From the NCBI RefSeq assembly GCF_022682495.2, contig NC_071391.1, positions 14,731,680 through 14,795,679 on the forward strand: 64,000 bases of DNA, read 5' to 3'. A program made the position numbers and the translations under genes. Numbering within the stretch: position 1 is the first letter of the stretch; each line of letters starts with the position of its first letter. Shown one piece after another: positions 1 through 10,830 of the stretch. The notes beneath the pieces are model-generated. The model saw nothing but the letters and a program-made list of their open reading frames with translations, made no database searches and was not told the DNA's origin. Source of the stretch: Desmodus rotundus (lineage: Eukaryota > Chordata > Mammalia > Chiroptera > Phyllostomidae).

Positions 1-30
1 ATGATGGTGGTGCTTCGTGTGGTGGTGGTG
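1..30. repeat. short GTG-rich simple repeat at window edge
   Basis: The first 30 bases are built from gtg and atg triplets (ggtggtg blocks). The tract is cut by the window edge, so its true length is unknown. Confidence 0.4.
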
Positions 31-1569
31 AAAAACAACATGCTGTTTAGTCATACATAAATATATAACATATGTATTATGCATACATGGTATAAAGAAA
101 AGCAAAGACGTGACTAACAGTGAGTAATGAGAATCTGTTGCTGAGAGACGACGTATTCAAAAACCACAAAGCGTGCTCAGAATAAGACACAGACCAGGCC
201 ACTGTGTGTCCCACAGCTGACGTGGCTCCCTTCTCCCGTACCGCCTCTCCGAATGAGTGCATCTCTCTCACTGCAGCCACTGCAGCCCTGCTTTCACCCT
301 GGGCTGCCTCGGTGAAAGCAATCACGTGCCCAGTCTCTGGACGGCGTCCACCATGGAACTGGGCTTGCTTCCCTAGTGTTCCCTGGAATCATCCAGTACT
401 AGCCCTGACCCTGAAGGGGCTTCCTCCAACCCCTCACCAAGGCAGCCCCGAGGTTTCCCTGGGCTGCGTGCTCCCTTGCAGCTACAAATCTAAGAAACCT
501 GACACATTCCTACTACAAGTGTGTTGCTGGTCTTTGGTGGGCCGGCTTCAATAGCTCAACATTCAGCCTTGGGCGGGTGGGGTGGGCACACATGGGTCTT
601 AGGAGGCACTGGCAATGTGGTTTTGAGGCTGGTAGTGAGGACTTAATTTGCTTATTTGTTATAAATAAATTATTTTTAATGTGGACATGTTATACATATA
701 ATTTTATATAAATAATATATGTCACAGTGGAAAGGATAAATTAGAAAGTCAATATAAAGAAGGAAAGGGCTACAGAAGCCAAATCTCTGCTGAATGCCCG
801 AGCAATGACTCTGGACAAGTTGGCTGCGCTGGGCGGGCCCAAGTGCAGCAGCAGAGCCCCCGCGCAGCAGCAGCCAAGGCTGGTTCTCAGGGCCTGGGGC
901 CAAGACCCTCAGGAGGGAGGGGGCCAGAACAAGCAAACTGCCCTCTCCTCCATTCAGGGCCCGCCCCACCCACCATGAATCCCTGACCCAGGCTTTGGCT
1001 CTGCCTCCCTTGGGGAGAAGAGAGTGGCCTTTGAGTGTTTGTTTAGAGACGTCATGTCCTTACATGGCTGGGTTTTTAAAATATGTATGTGCCTGCAGCT
1101 AACTTTATCTTCCCAACAGCAAGGGCATCAGCAGCCAGAGGGCAGGCTGGAGAGGAGGTGGGGGAAAGAGGGCTGGGCCAGAAAACCCAGGAGGCAGGTC
1201 CTGAACAGCCGTGGGACCCCCTCCCTCCCCACTTCAGGAAGGAAGAGGGGAGGCACAGACAGGGGACAGGGAGCACGTGGGGAACACGTGAGCAGCAGGC
1301 ATTCACCAGGCGTGGCAGTGAGGATGTCAGATTCCAACCGGTTGGTCTGCTTTTATCTGAATTAAGTCTTTTTCCGCTCCTGGGCCTTGATATCTGCTCT
1401 TCCTTCTGCCAGGACCGCCCTTTTTTTGGCTCTTCTAATGACAAGCATGTTCTCTAAAACCCACTTTCTGATCGAGGCTTTCCCTGGCCCTGATTGCCTC
1501 GAGCGGGCGCCCACCCGCCACACGCCACACGAACCTGCCGCAGGAATGAACGTGCTGACTGCAGGTTAG
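31..1569. other. single-copy DNA, no feature recognised
   Basis: I recognise no repeat family or exon here. An AT-rich patch at about 655-735 contrasts with the GC-rich sequence on both sides. Open frames on both strands at 1076-1457 overlap each other and show no motif. Confidence 0.5.
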
Positions 1570-2204
1570 AGTGGGGCGGGTTTCCTTTCGACAGGCGTTG
1601 ACTCTGTCTTTAAAAGGCGACTTCTGTTTTGTGTTTACTAATGCAGCTACGTCAGAAAATCAAATGGCACTTTAAAAATGATATTTACCTAAGCTATTTG
1701 AAGCAGTCCTTTCTTTAGCGTGTGAATTATACCCTCTTCCATAGGTTAAATCATAGCTATTGTAGAATCTTGAGAAGGGTTTCTGGAGCGTGTCCAAGCC
1801 AGAAAATGCATGATTTAACCGAAAGAATAAAGCTCTGGCATTCTGGTTATTTTCCTTCAATGAAACTTAGTATTATTTTAACAGGCATAAGCTTTGATTT
1901 CTGAATTTTTAACCTTTCGGGCTAGGAATATGAAAAAGAGTCCTGTTTAAATAAAACTGAAACAGAACAATTCCAGCCTGGTCAATGAGAAACTCTAAAT
2001 TTGGAGATAGGAGGTTAATTCTGTTTTTATTTTCTTGGTTTTTCATTGCCAAGAAAAACAGCACAAGATTTCCTGCTTCTTAATTTCCCAGATGATTTAT
2101 AGATTAAGCACAACATTATTTATGGGAAAAGTATCAGAAGGAAATCGTATTTCTGCATTAACAGAGGAATTTCGAAAGACATTATTCAATTAGCAGCCTG
2201 TCCC
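1570..2204. promoter_or_regulatory. AT-rich single-copy block, possible conserved non-coding element
   Basis: This block is AT-rich, free of recognised repeats, and dense in TAAT, ATTA and TTTAAA motifs of the kind homeodomain factors bind. It contains a 9-base stem with a 10-base loop (2030-2038 pairing with 2049-2057). The contrast with the GC-rich, repeat-bearing flanks is visible directly. The regulatory reading is inference only, because conservation cannot be tested here. Confidence 0.28.
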
Positions 2205-2765
2205 TGGTCAGGTCTCTCCTGCTTGGAACCTCTTAAGGGGCCCCTGCTTTTCAAAAGGAGCCGGAATGAACTTCTTGGGTGCTCCCAGCCCTTAAAGCTC
2301 AGAATCCTGTCCTTCTTTGCTCGGCTGTCCTCAGCGCACTCTATACTTCATTCCAACTGACCTTCTCTAGTTTCCCAAACAAAATCCTCCCTGTGCTTTC
2401 CCTTGGCCCTTTGCACACACCCTTCCTTCTGCCAGGCTTGCTCCCCTCCCTACCCCCCTACTCATTTGCACAGCTTAGATTCGCTTCTTCCAGGAAGTCT
2501 TCCTGATACTCCCGAATGAGTGGTGCATGCCACTTCTCTTTGCTCTGATGGCTTCCCACGTGCTCTCTGTCACCATGCTTACTCTGCTATATTATCTTGG
2601 TGGTTCTTCAGTTTCTTGTCTGCCTCCTTTACTAGACTAGAGGCTCTATGAGGGCAGGCGCCTTGTCTGTTTGCTCCCTGTTGGACCTCTAGGGTCTGCC
2701 ATGATGTTTGACATATAGTAGGTGCTCAATTAGTGCCAGAATCAATGAATGAATACATGGCAAGA
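2205..2765 (+). repeat. L2 LINE 3' region, forward
   Basis: The order of landmarks matches the L2 3' end: a 'cctttgcacac' block, 'aggaagtcttcctga', 'tagaggctctatgagggcagg', then 'tagtaggtgctcaat' and a final 'gaatgaat' tail near 2755. No coding capacity remains. This is one of the longer L2 fragments in the window. Confidence 0.75.
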
Positions 2766-3149
2766 ATTTGGTAGATATCCACCAAATGCTGGTATCACAT
2801 CATTGCTAGTTTATCATGAATAGTTCTCCTTCTCATGTGGTTTTCTCTTAGTCATTAATTTGGTCATTCACTCCATCCATCCTTCCACCATCCATTCATA
2901 TATTTCTGCGGTTGGGCAGAAGCGTGAGTTTGAACTTGTAGTAAGTCTTAGGAAAGAAGAAAATCCGGATTTTCAGTGTTAATATCAGACTCAGCAAGTC
3001 AGAGCCATGCAGTGAGCACACCTAGGCAGGGAGTGAAAGAAATAGCAGAGAAATGGGTCATCCAGCAGAAGCTAAAGCAATTCAGGCCTCATACACATAT
3101 GGTGAGCCTGTAAGTGTTGACACTCCCCTCCCTCCCTCTCTCCTTCCTT
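2766..3149. other. mostly unassigned sequence with a short CATC-type tract
   Basis: A degenerate 'tccatcc/ccattcat' run at about 2868-2905 resembles the terminal repeat of a reversed L2. A pyrimidine-rich run lies near 3125-3155. Nothing else is recognised. Confidence 0.35.
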
Positions 3150-3565
3150 CCTTTATCAAGTCTTCTCTTTGGGCCAGGCCCTGTCTGACTATTGAATCAA
3201 ACCCAGATTTCAGCTCTGCAGATACTCTGAATTTGTTGGGATACTAGGTTAGCTGCACATAACAAGGCAGAAAGTCACTTGTGCTGTAAGAGTGGCCCAG
3301 ATAATGTTCTCTGGGCACCTGTAGGGAGGAGACAGATAGAGAAGATTGCATGAAGGAGGGGATATTGGGACTGGATATCATGGGATAGGTAGGTTTGAAT
3401 ATGTAAGAATGAGGGGAGAGCATTCGAGAAAGAAGCAAGCAAACGAGCAAAGGCACAGAGGTGGGGTGAGTCCAGGTGGGTCCCGGGAATCGGGCAGCCT
3501 GGGAAAAGGCAGTGGGAAGAGAGAAGGAGCTGGGAACAAGGTTAGGAAGGGGGCTTGAGCCACAT
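3150..3565 (-). repeat. L2-like fragment, reverse
   Basis: The sequence follows the reversed L2 order: 'gggccaggccctgtctg', then a 'ggaggagacaga' block, then 'gagcattcgagaaag' and 'gagcaaaggcacagagg'. The match is diverged and the edges are uncertain. Confidence 0.5.
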
Positions 3566-3639
3566 CTCAGCCCCAACCCTGGAGGCCAGCTGGGGAGTGG
3601 CAGATGGGGTAAATCATTCAGCTAATAAGCATTTTCCCC

Positions 3640-4135
3640 AGCACTTACACTGCCTGTTGCCTCTTCCCAGATGGCCTGCAAAAGCACCTGGCTTGCTCCA
3701 CCTGCCTCCAGCCTTGTCTGACCTCCCCTCTTCCGTGGGGAGCAGAATCTCCATAAAGGAGCATATCACGATGCCACTCTCCACCTACAGCCCCTTAGGG
3801 CTCCCTACGGTCCTGAGCAAAAATTGCAATCCCCCTGTCCTGGACTACAATCACCTCCCCATTCACACAAATGTCCTTACTCCCCTTTCTCCTAAGCCTC
3901 CTGGGCTACTTTCATTTCCTTGAATGGTCCCTATGTTTTTCTTATGACAGTCCCCAGCCCACTGCCCAACTCTGTACAGACCCCTCTGCAGACTGTGCAA
4001 GTTGGGGGCAGATTCCTGGGGGACCCTTCCCAGGCTGAGCGAAGGGCACCTCCTACGGGGCCACTCATGTTGTTGCCTGTTCACTTACGGCTTCCCCGTT
4101 GGACTGGGAGCTCCGGGAAGAAAGGCCGTGCGTGG
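3640..4135 (+). repeat. L2 LINE fragment, forward
   Basis: The 'atggcctgcaaaagcacctggc' segment resembles the L2 'tggcctgcaaggccctgc' block. Pyrimidine-rich sequence and 'ttggactgggagctccggga' near 4099 match the L2 'gactgtgagctccttgaggg' landmark. It lies back-to-back with the reversed L2 fragment upstream. Confidence 0.5.
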
Positions 4136-4789
4136 TGCTCCCTGTCATGTCACCATTCCAGCCCCCATTCACATGTGCCAGGGATGGGGCAGGCCCTGGG
4201 TGTGGAAGGGCAGGAGAAAAAAAAACCTCCGGCAAAGTGGAGTGGGGCACCTCTACCTCCCTGCTCCCAGCTCCCTGCGTCTTCACAGGCTGGAGGGGCG
4301 GCAGCTACCACTAGGGCCCGAAGGTGCGCAGTGGGACAGTTGTACTTAGGAAGGGATCCTGGAAGGCCTGGCAGTTTGTGAGTCTGCCTCTGGGTAGAAG
4401 GAAAGGTCCAACCGGGTAGAGGATGAGGCAGAAACACCTGATAAGGGATAGGCAGCCCTACCTCGGCTCCTGGGTTTGGGCAGTTAGGAGCCACCCCCTC
4501 CTGGTCTGGCCAGGATGCACTGTGACTTTCAACTCTGCATTTGTTTTGCCCTTTCTCCTTTTATTCTGTATTTTTCCAGCTAACCCCACCTGGGGCTATT
4601 TTTGCTTCTTCCTGGTTGGGCTGCCTGAACAGCCTTGTAGCTTTAATTGGACCATTTTCTGCATGCTGCAAAGATCCTTCCCTCCTCATCCTGCAGCCCT
4701 CCCCACCTCCATGGGACCTGAGAGTAAAAGCTAGAAGTAAGGCTGATGATGACGAGAAAAGCAGACTGAGACCGACAGCTCAGGGGAAG
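4136..4789. other. no recognised feature
   Basis: The stretch holds an A run at about 4217-4225 and a T-rich patch at about 4540-4580. Overlapping frames in several phases at 4002-4494 have no visible domain or splice framing. Confidence 0.45.
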
Positions 4790-5010
4790 GAGAAATGGAG
4801 GGAAACGGACAGAGACAGAGGGAGAGAGAAAGAAACAGACAAGATCGGCAACACAGAAGAAGAGTGGGAGCCTGGAGAATTAGAGACAGAAATAAATAAT
4901 TGAGATAAGAGAGAGACAAGCACGGAAAGAGAAATAGAGACACAGAGAAGCAAACAGATGGATTTATATTCATATTGAGCGACAAGAGAAAGACAGAGAC
5001 AGGCAGGCTG
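4790..5010. repeat. degenerate GA/GACA-rich purine tract
   Basis: One strand is dominated by 'gagagaca', 'agagaaag' and 'gacagagac' words for about 220 bases. The repeat units are imperfect, so this looks like an old purine-rich microsatellite. The reverse-strand frames through it encode only Ser/Leu/Cys-rich low-complexity peptide. Confidence 0.7.
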
Positions 5011-5039
5011 GGAGAGGAGGGAGGCAGCCAGGAGCCGGA

Positions 5040-5330
5040 CAGCGGAGGGGAGCGCTGTCTCCAGGGAGGCTGGGGACTCGCTACATTGAGGTCTCCAGCG
5101 AGAGTCCTGCTTCTCAGGGCCTAATTGCTGCACAGGGATGGTAGATCACAGATTCCTATTATCTGCAGGAGGCTGTTGGCCAGGATGTCAAAGTGCTTTG
5201 TAAATGGTCAGGTCATTACAAATGGGAGAAGGGGGAGATCATTCTGAAGAAGGGGCTTCATATGTGTCCATCTGTCTGCCCCTTGCATTTTAAATGAGTT
5301 AAGATGGGAGAGGACCATGCCTACCACTTA
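5040..5330. promoter_or_regulatory. single-copy block, possible regulatory element
   Basis: This block lies between a purine tract and repeat fragments and shows no repeat signature. It includes 'gcctaattgctgc' and 'aaagtgctttgtaaatgg'. The regulatory reading is weak inference. Confidence 0.2.
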
Positions 5331-5394
5331 CTTGTTTCGTCCTGTGACGAACACGTCCTGCTTCCTTCCTGGCTCAGAAGATAGATGGTGCCCG

Positions 5395-5470
5395 AGGCAG
5401 CTGCCGGCCTCCTGCTCAAGGCCTGCCCTGTATTAGATGATCAGTAAATGTTTAGTGTTCACTGAACACA
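5395..5470 (+). repeat. L2 or MIR 3' tail fragment
   Basis: The segment 'gatcagtaaatgtttagtg' near 5440 resembles the shared L2/MIR 3' end 'ctcaataaatgtttgttg'. Confidence 0.45.
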
Positions 5471-5539
5471 TTGTAAGGAGGAGGAGCAGCTGACACACCT
5501 GTCTCCCCTGTACCCTGGCATTCGCTGTAGCAGAGGGGT

Positions 5540-5840
5540 GTCCGGAGGAGGGAGTTCCTACCTCCATCTGGGGGCAGTCCGGGACAGTTTCCCAGAGGAG
5601 GCAATATGGGAGAAGGCCTTGAAGGCTTTACTGAGTGGAGAAGGCAGGGAAGGTGTTCCAGGCAGAGGACTCAGCCCATGCAAAGTGAAGGGATGTGAAT
5701 GTATGGGGAGGAGGGAGCCTGGGAGACGGAGAGTGAGGGTGAGGGAAGCAGGGAGATGAGGCTGGAAAGGTAGGCAGGGGCTAGACTGTGGGGGGCCTTG
5801 AACACCAGACAAGGAGTTGGGGCAATTGGTGGTGATGACC
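5540..5840 (-). repeat. L2-like fragment, reverse
   Basis: The words 'ttcccagaggaggcaatatg', 'aggtgttccaggcagagg' and 'catgcaaagtgaagg' fall in the reversed L2 order (collapsed 'cctggaggaggtgac', 'cattccaggcagaggga', 'tgcaaaggc'). Confidence 0.6.
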
Positions 5841-6221
5841 AGCGAAAGACTAGATGATCGGGGAGGGAGGGCCTGTGGGTGAGAAGTCCGCGCTTGACCC
5901 GCTGTCTGGGGGCATTTGGCCTCTCGTGCCAGCTGTCACCCCCTTGCCTGTCCCATAACCCAAGGTCCAGAAACCTAGAGATGAGCTTCATGGACTCGCT
6001 GAGACCAGCTAGCCCAAGCAAGGGTCTCAAACTCAGGTGTCTTTGGGGTCATCGGAGGCAGCTAGGGTGAGAGAGCAGGAAGGGGTGTGGCCTGGGCCAC
6101 ACTGGGCTGTGCCTTCAAATAGCAATTTTTTGAAAACAAGATGTGTTCAAAAGAAATGGCAGACTAAATTTGTCCCTCAAGTATCCCGAGTTTGCGACCT
6201 CTGACTTCACCCCTCCCCCAC
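5841..6221. other. unassigned sequence
   Basis: No repeat or exon recognised. A short TTTTTTGAAAA patch occurs near 6125. Confidence 0.4.
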
Positions 6222-6310
6222 GTTTCACAAGGGAACTGAGGCACAGAGTGGGCAAGAAATGAGTCCAAGTCTGAGACCCTGTACTTGTAATCCAGCTGAA
6301 TGAACAGCCC
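6222..6310 (-). repeat. MIR fragment, reverse
   Basis: 'gggaactgaggcacagagtg' at about 6231-6250 matches the reversed MIR core ('ggaaactgaggcacagagag'). Confidence 0.55.
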
Positions 6311-6392
6311 CCATGTAGAGGTGAGAAGCCGAGTCTCAGGGAGGGGAAGCGGCGTGCCTGCGCTCACACAGCTGCGGGGGGCGGGTAGGAAA
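6311..6392 (-). repeat. second MIR-core fragment, reverse
   Basis: 'cgagtctcagggaggggaag', then 'gtgcctgcgctcacacagct', repeat the same reversed MIR landmark ('gaggctcagagaggttaag...ggtcacacagct') immediately after the first copy. Two MIR cores in the same orientation therefore lie end to end. Confidence 0.5.
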
Positions 6393-6939
6393 ATGGGGCA
6401 GGGTGGACCACTTTCTCAGGCAACAGCCTTTTCAGGAAAATGACTCAGCCCCTTGTATCACCAGGGACTGTAGGGAGGAGAAACCTAGGAGGAGCAGGGA
6501 ACTGCTGGTTGCCTGATGAGAAGTGCCGGTAATTGGTGGTGGGAGGGGGTGTGGGCTTAATGAGAAGGCGGCTGGGGGTGGAAGCCCCATGGGGAGAACC
6601 AACAGCAGAGAATGAGGCGTCCCCAAGGGGAGGGGTTCCCACTTCAGGGTTGTAGATTTCCTGAGGCTCACAGCTGCCAACTAGCTGCTAGGCAGGGGGT
6701 CCAGGCCTGGGCTGGGCAGCTCAGCCTCAAAGGCCCATATCACCCCAGCCTGGGGCCTGCTGAGCTGCTGATTGTCTGCCAAGCCAGACCTTAGAGAATA
6801 ACCAGCAGCACCGATAATAATGCCTGCCTCCTACTCTGAGCTGTTAATTTGTTCAGCCACCAGCAAGCGGCCTTGTCTCACTTAGAGAGAATGGGCAGTG
6901 GGGTTCGCAGCTGGCCCTAAGAGCAGAAAAGAGTCCAAC
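6393..6939. other. unassigned sequence
   Basis: No repeat family recognised. A GGGAGGGGG-type run occurs near 6540-6550. Confidence 0.4.
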
Positions 6940-7018
6940 AGAGGTCAAGAGCAACCACTTTTATCCCCCTGAGCCTCAGTTTCCTCAACTGTAAAATAGA
7001 GATGTTGTTCTCTGCCTC
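6940..7018 (+). repeat. MIR core fragment, forward
   Basis: 'ctgagcctcagtttcctcaa', then 'ctgtaaaatagagatg', are near-consensus MIR core words at 6969-7004. Confidence 0.75.
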
Positions 7019-7139
7019 TGTTTATCTTTTCAACCTCATCTTCTACCTCAGTCTTCTGCCGTCCACTCACCCCAGCCCCAAACACACACTCACCATTACA
7101 ATCCAGACCCGCAGAACAGTTGGTCAACCCCTCTGAGGT

Positions 7140-7455
7140 CTCTGGCTTTGTTCTGCATCAAATGCCAACCAGCTCCAGGCTCAAGCTCTCACAGTGAACT
7201 CCTCTTCTTCCTGCAAAGCCCAGTGCCACCTCCTCTGTGAAGCCCTCCCTGATTCTCTCCCAACAGAAAGAAAACACTCCCTTTTCTGGGCTGACACTGT
7301 TCTATGCACATTATAACAAGATATATCATTGCCTGGAGCTTCCCCGAGGCTGGGGACACTAGACCTTACTGTCTCTGTATTCCCAAAGCCCAGCAGGAGT
7401 TAAACACACAGTAAGTACCCCAATAATAGTTCTTGAATTAATGATCGATTACATG
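7140..7455 (+). repeat. L2 LINE 3' fragment, forward
   Basis: 'ctctgtgaagccctccctga' at about 7234-7253 and 'acacagtaagtaccccaata' near 7407 match successive L2 3' landmarks. Confidence 0.7.
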
Positions 7456-7464
7456 AGCTTATGT

Positions 7465-7600
7465 TTTTTATTTTCAGTATCTGTTTCCTCCACTGGACTG
7501 GAAGCCTCTTGAGGGCAGGCTTCCTATGGATTTACCTTCCTGTGTATTGCCTAGCACAGAGGAGGTCCTCCACGAGGTTGGCAGGGGTGAACAAAGGAAA
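7465..7600 (+). repeat. L2 3' terminal fragment, forward
   Basis: 'ctggactggaagcctcttga', then 'gggcaggcttcc' and 'attgcctagcacagagg', form a second L2 terminal segment directly downstream of another L2 end. Confidence 0.7.
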
Positions 7601-7699
7601 GCGCATTATTTCTTGTAAAACAAGATTTATGAAAGAAAAGGAAGGAAATCCCTGGCTGGAAGAGAAGTAAGATGAGCATAGCACTCAGAGTTCGTGTCC

Positions 7700-7990
7700 T
7701 GAAGGTGGTACATATGTCTGTCTGCGTGGCTGTGACTGTGTCTGCACGTGTGTATGTGGGTGTCATCTGTGGGTGTGGGTGCAGGTGTATAAGGATGTAG
7801 GTATTTGTTTGCTTTGTGTGTGCATGTGTATGGTTATATGTGGTGTATGGGTGTGGTTGCATTACTCCCATTGTTATTGTATTGTGTTATCGTTCTTTGT
7901 CTGGAGTCCACGGGTGAGTCTGTGTGTGCATAACCAGCTACGTGCCTGTATGTGTGAGTGTGTGTAGTGCAGTGTTGTGTCAGGGGGTGG
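7700..7990. repeat. irregular TG/CATG-rich simple repeat region
   Basis: Words such as 'tgtgtatgtgggtgtcat', 'gtgtgtgcatgtgtatgg' and 'tgtgtgagtgtgtgtag' dominate two blocks (about 7710-7860 and 7915-7985). The alternating purine-pyrimidine pattern is an old, interrupted TG microsatellite. Confidence 0.7.
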
Positions 7991-8149
7991 AAGATGAAGT
8001 AGAAAGGAGAAGACAAGACAGAGCTTGTGATTGTCAAGTGCCAAGGACAAAGAGCAAATACAGGTGTTCCTGGCAGAGGCCCCCATGCCCTGCAAATCCC
8101 ATCCCTAGCATCAGCTCCATTCAATCGTTCCATCCCCCCCACCCCGATG

Positions 8150-8390
8150 CACGGACGCTGACGACTCTGCTGGGCACTTTGCTGACTGCTCAGGATGTGA
8201 CAAGTCTCCTCCCTCCAGGAGTGTTCAATTTCCTGGGGGAAGGCATGGATAAACAGTCACAGAAGTGTGCTATCAGCACTACCACAGAGGGACACAGGGG
8301 AGGTGGGAGCACAGAAGAGGGGCCCCTAATCCCATTGGAGGGCATCAGAGCAGGCTTCCCAGTGGGGGGGAGCATGCTATTGAGCCCTGA
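8150..8390 (-). repeat. L2-like fragment, reverse
   Basis: 'tgggcactttgctgactgct', then 'ggagtgttcaatttcctggg', 'ataaacagtcac' and 'gcaggcttcccagtgg', follow the reversed L2 3' order. The fragment lies inside the longest open frame of the window (7924-8925), which argues against that frame being a gene. Confidence 0.6.
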
Positions 8391-9049
8391 GACCATCGTC
8401 TTGCCAGGAATGGTTCTCCTGGGCAGCCAGACATGCCGAAGCCACTATCAGCTCTGTGCTGCCATGGAGGGTGCCTCCTCTCCTCCAGGTGCCAGCTCAG
8501 CCTCCTTTGCTGAGTCCCCACCTTTGCTGCCTCCCTACCCCACTCCCTCCATCAGCCCTCCCAGCAAGGCCCTGCAGAAAAGAGGATTATCCCAAGAAGA
8601 AGTGGGGAGACAAGAGAGCAGCAACAAGAACGTGGAGAAGGCTCCCGGCCCCTCTCTGCAGGGGCCCTGGCCAGGGGGGAGTGCTGTCTGGGTGTGCCCA
8701 GTCTGCCTGTTAGCCCGGTGTTTCTGGGGGGCAAGGAACACCTTTCTCAGTCTCTCCCTTTGCCCCACCTCCAGGACTGGGTGGCAGGGTTGTCAGACCC
8801 GTGTGGTTGGGCAGACCTGCAAATTCTACAGCCAAGTGCGGACAAAAAAAAGCCCAAAAAACAAACCAATTTGGTTGACAAAGAAAGCTGGTCAGGAGAG
8901 CAGACTCTGGGAGAGAAAAGATTGAGCTCTTGTGACTAATGTGATTTTTAAATCCTTATTCACAGACAGGCCTAGATTCATTTTTTTCTTTTTCATTTAA
9001 GAAAAAACCTTGATAGAATAAATGAGATGGTGAATGAGTCAGAGTTCTG
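8391..9049. other. unassigned sequence
   Basis: No repeat recognised. An AT-rich patch with an A/T inverted segment ('ttttttctttttcatttaag' then 'aaaaaacc') lies at about 8980-9008. Confidence 0.4.
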
Positions 9050-9064
9050 AAGGCTTTCATTTCC

Positions 9065-9350
9065 CTGTGCGCCTCTGTGCATTACTGAGCACCTATTATG
9101 CGCCGGGATGTGTGCTGTGCATGCAGAGCTGGGAAGCTGTGGCCCACGGGGGGACACTGGGGCTGGGATGTGATTCAACCCCGGGCTGGAGCTGCAGAGG
9201 AAGGGCAGGTTCTGCTTCGTTGGAGGAGAATCTGGAAGAGCTTCATGGAGGAGGTGGTATTTGGGATTCACTCTGAATAAGAAAAGATGTTTGTGAGAAG
9301 AGATCAGTATGTGCAAAGGCCCAGAAATAGGAATGAGCAGGTATTTTTCA
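9065..9350 (-). repeat. L2 LINE fragment, reverse
   Basis: 'actgagcacctattatgcgc' at about 9085 is the reversed L2 end. 'cttcatggaggaggtggtat' and 'tgtgcaaaggcccagaaata' follow at the expected distances. Confidence 0.75.
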
Positions 9351-9671
9351 AAGGGAAGTAAGCAGCACCCTTTGGCTTTAGACCCAAATGCTGGCCGGTC
9401 CAGGCAGGCAAGAAGCAGCACAGTGAACACCAATGTGAGGACCTAGTGACAGCCCTGGGCTCCAGTCTTCCTCAACAGGCTGTACGGCCTTGCTCCATTC
9501 ACGTCCCCCTCTGCACGCCTATGTACGGGTGATGGAACCAGACTGGACACGAGGCAGCAGGGACATATGAGACATGTGCATGCTCCTGCGTCCCTGCCGC
9601 GCCGTGTCCGGGTCAGACCCTGGCCATTAGCTCTTCATGAGCTTTCGTGCTGTCATTTTTGGAGAAGCAGT

Positions 9672-9905
9672 GTGTGGTGGGTGAGGGCACAGTCTCTAGA
9701 GCCAGACTACATAGGTTCGAATAGCTCTGCCACACACTAGCGATCCAGGGGCAGGGTCCCTAACCTTTCTGTGCCTCAGCTTCTCATCTGGGAAGTGGAG
9801 ATAGCAACAGCACCTGCTTCCACGGTGTTGCTGGGTGGGACCGAGGGAGCCGCTAGGTGCTGAGAGCTTAGGGCAGGACCAGGCACACACTCTGCGCGGT
9901 GTGAT
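9672..9905 (+). repeat. MIR, nearly full length, forward
   Basis: Landmarks run in order: 'gtgtggtgggtgagggcaca', 'tctagagccagactacatag', 'gttcgaatagctctgccac', 'ctgtgcctcagcttctcatc', 'gcaggaccaggcacacact'. The tRNA-like head retains a B-box-like 'ggttcgaata'. Confidence 0.85.
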
Positions 9906-9959
9906 TGTTTCCCCGAAGCCCCCGCGTCCCAGTGTTGCCGCAGATGGTGCTCTAGGCGG

Positions 9960-10125
9960 CCGCTGTCCATCAGTTGCTCCACGGGATTTAACCCAATCTT
10001 CTCGTTGTAGGAGGGAAAAGTGCAGCCGGGTGAAGTGCCTGCCCACAGTCTCGGTGACATAGCAGGGATGGGGTTCGCTCTTTCCTGAATCTGAGACGGA
10101 GGCTGTTGCACCACAGTGCTGATGG
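9960..10125 (-). repeat. MIR fragment, reverse
   Basis: 'gggtgaagtgcctgcccaca', then 'catagcagggatggggttcg', match the reversed MIR core and head. It follows the forward MIR upstream by about 55 bases, tail to tail. Confidence 0.6.
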
Positions 10126-10624
10126 GGATGCACTTACTGAAGGATCCCATAAGCGTTCAAGAGGGAAAGTCCTGGAACCTTAGTCTCCCGTCTGTGAAAC
10201 AGCAGCCTGATCGCCAGGTCCTCCCAGCTGTGCCACCTGTGGCCATTGCCCACAGGACTGGCCCAGGGGACAGCACTGGGAGAGGGGACAGGAGCGCCTT
10301 TCCACTGCAGCCTGGTCTTCCTCTCCTCAGGGCCCAGTACAACTCAGATATTGGCCGCAGAGCCCCCGCCTGAGCTCTCCCGGACCCTTGCTTTCTCCGG
10401 TCCCTTCTCAGGAGCTCCAGCTCCAGCCTGGGGCCCGAGGCTTCTCAGAGGACACATGGCGGCCCCTCAGCTGGCCCTGGAGGGGAGGCTCCCAGGCCCT
10501 GGATAGGCCCATTCCAGCTTTCAGACACTGGAACCAGGTGACCTGGGTCTGAGGAGCCTCAGGCGAAAGGGTGGGGCATCTGGCAGGCGGAACCACTTCC
10601 TGAGCACAGGTGATTCCAGCCCTT
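10126..10624. other. GC-rich unassigned sequence
   Basis: No repeat or exon recognised. GC-rich, with several overlapping short frames on both strands. Confidence 0.4.
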
Positions 10625-10830
10625 GGGCTTTCAAGGTGTGCTGTCCACCTGCACCGGCACCAGCATCCCCTGGGTGGTGGGACTATAGGAGGCTTGTTAA
10701 AAAATGCAGATTCCTGGGCCCTCCACAAGACCTACTGGATTGCACTCTGGGGGCTGGAGGCCTGAAAACCTGTGTGCCAGCAGCTCCCCTGCGGAGTCCT
10801 GCACACTCAAGCTGGAGAGCCTCCTGCTCC
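10625..10830 (+). mobile_element. MER5A/MER58-type hAT-Charlie relic
   Basis: 'accagcatcccctgggtggt', 'ggcttgttaaaaaatgcaga' and 'ttcctgggccctccacaaga', then 'cctactggatt', follow the MER5A/MER58 order. These are non-autonomous DNA transposon relics with no coding capacity. Confidence 0.7.

Noticed and set aside
4790..5010. coding low-complexity region
   Set aside because: The Ser/Leu/Cys-rich and Glu/Arg-rich peptides are simple translations of a GA-rich microsatellite.
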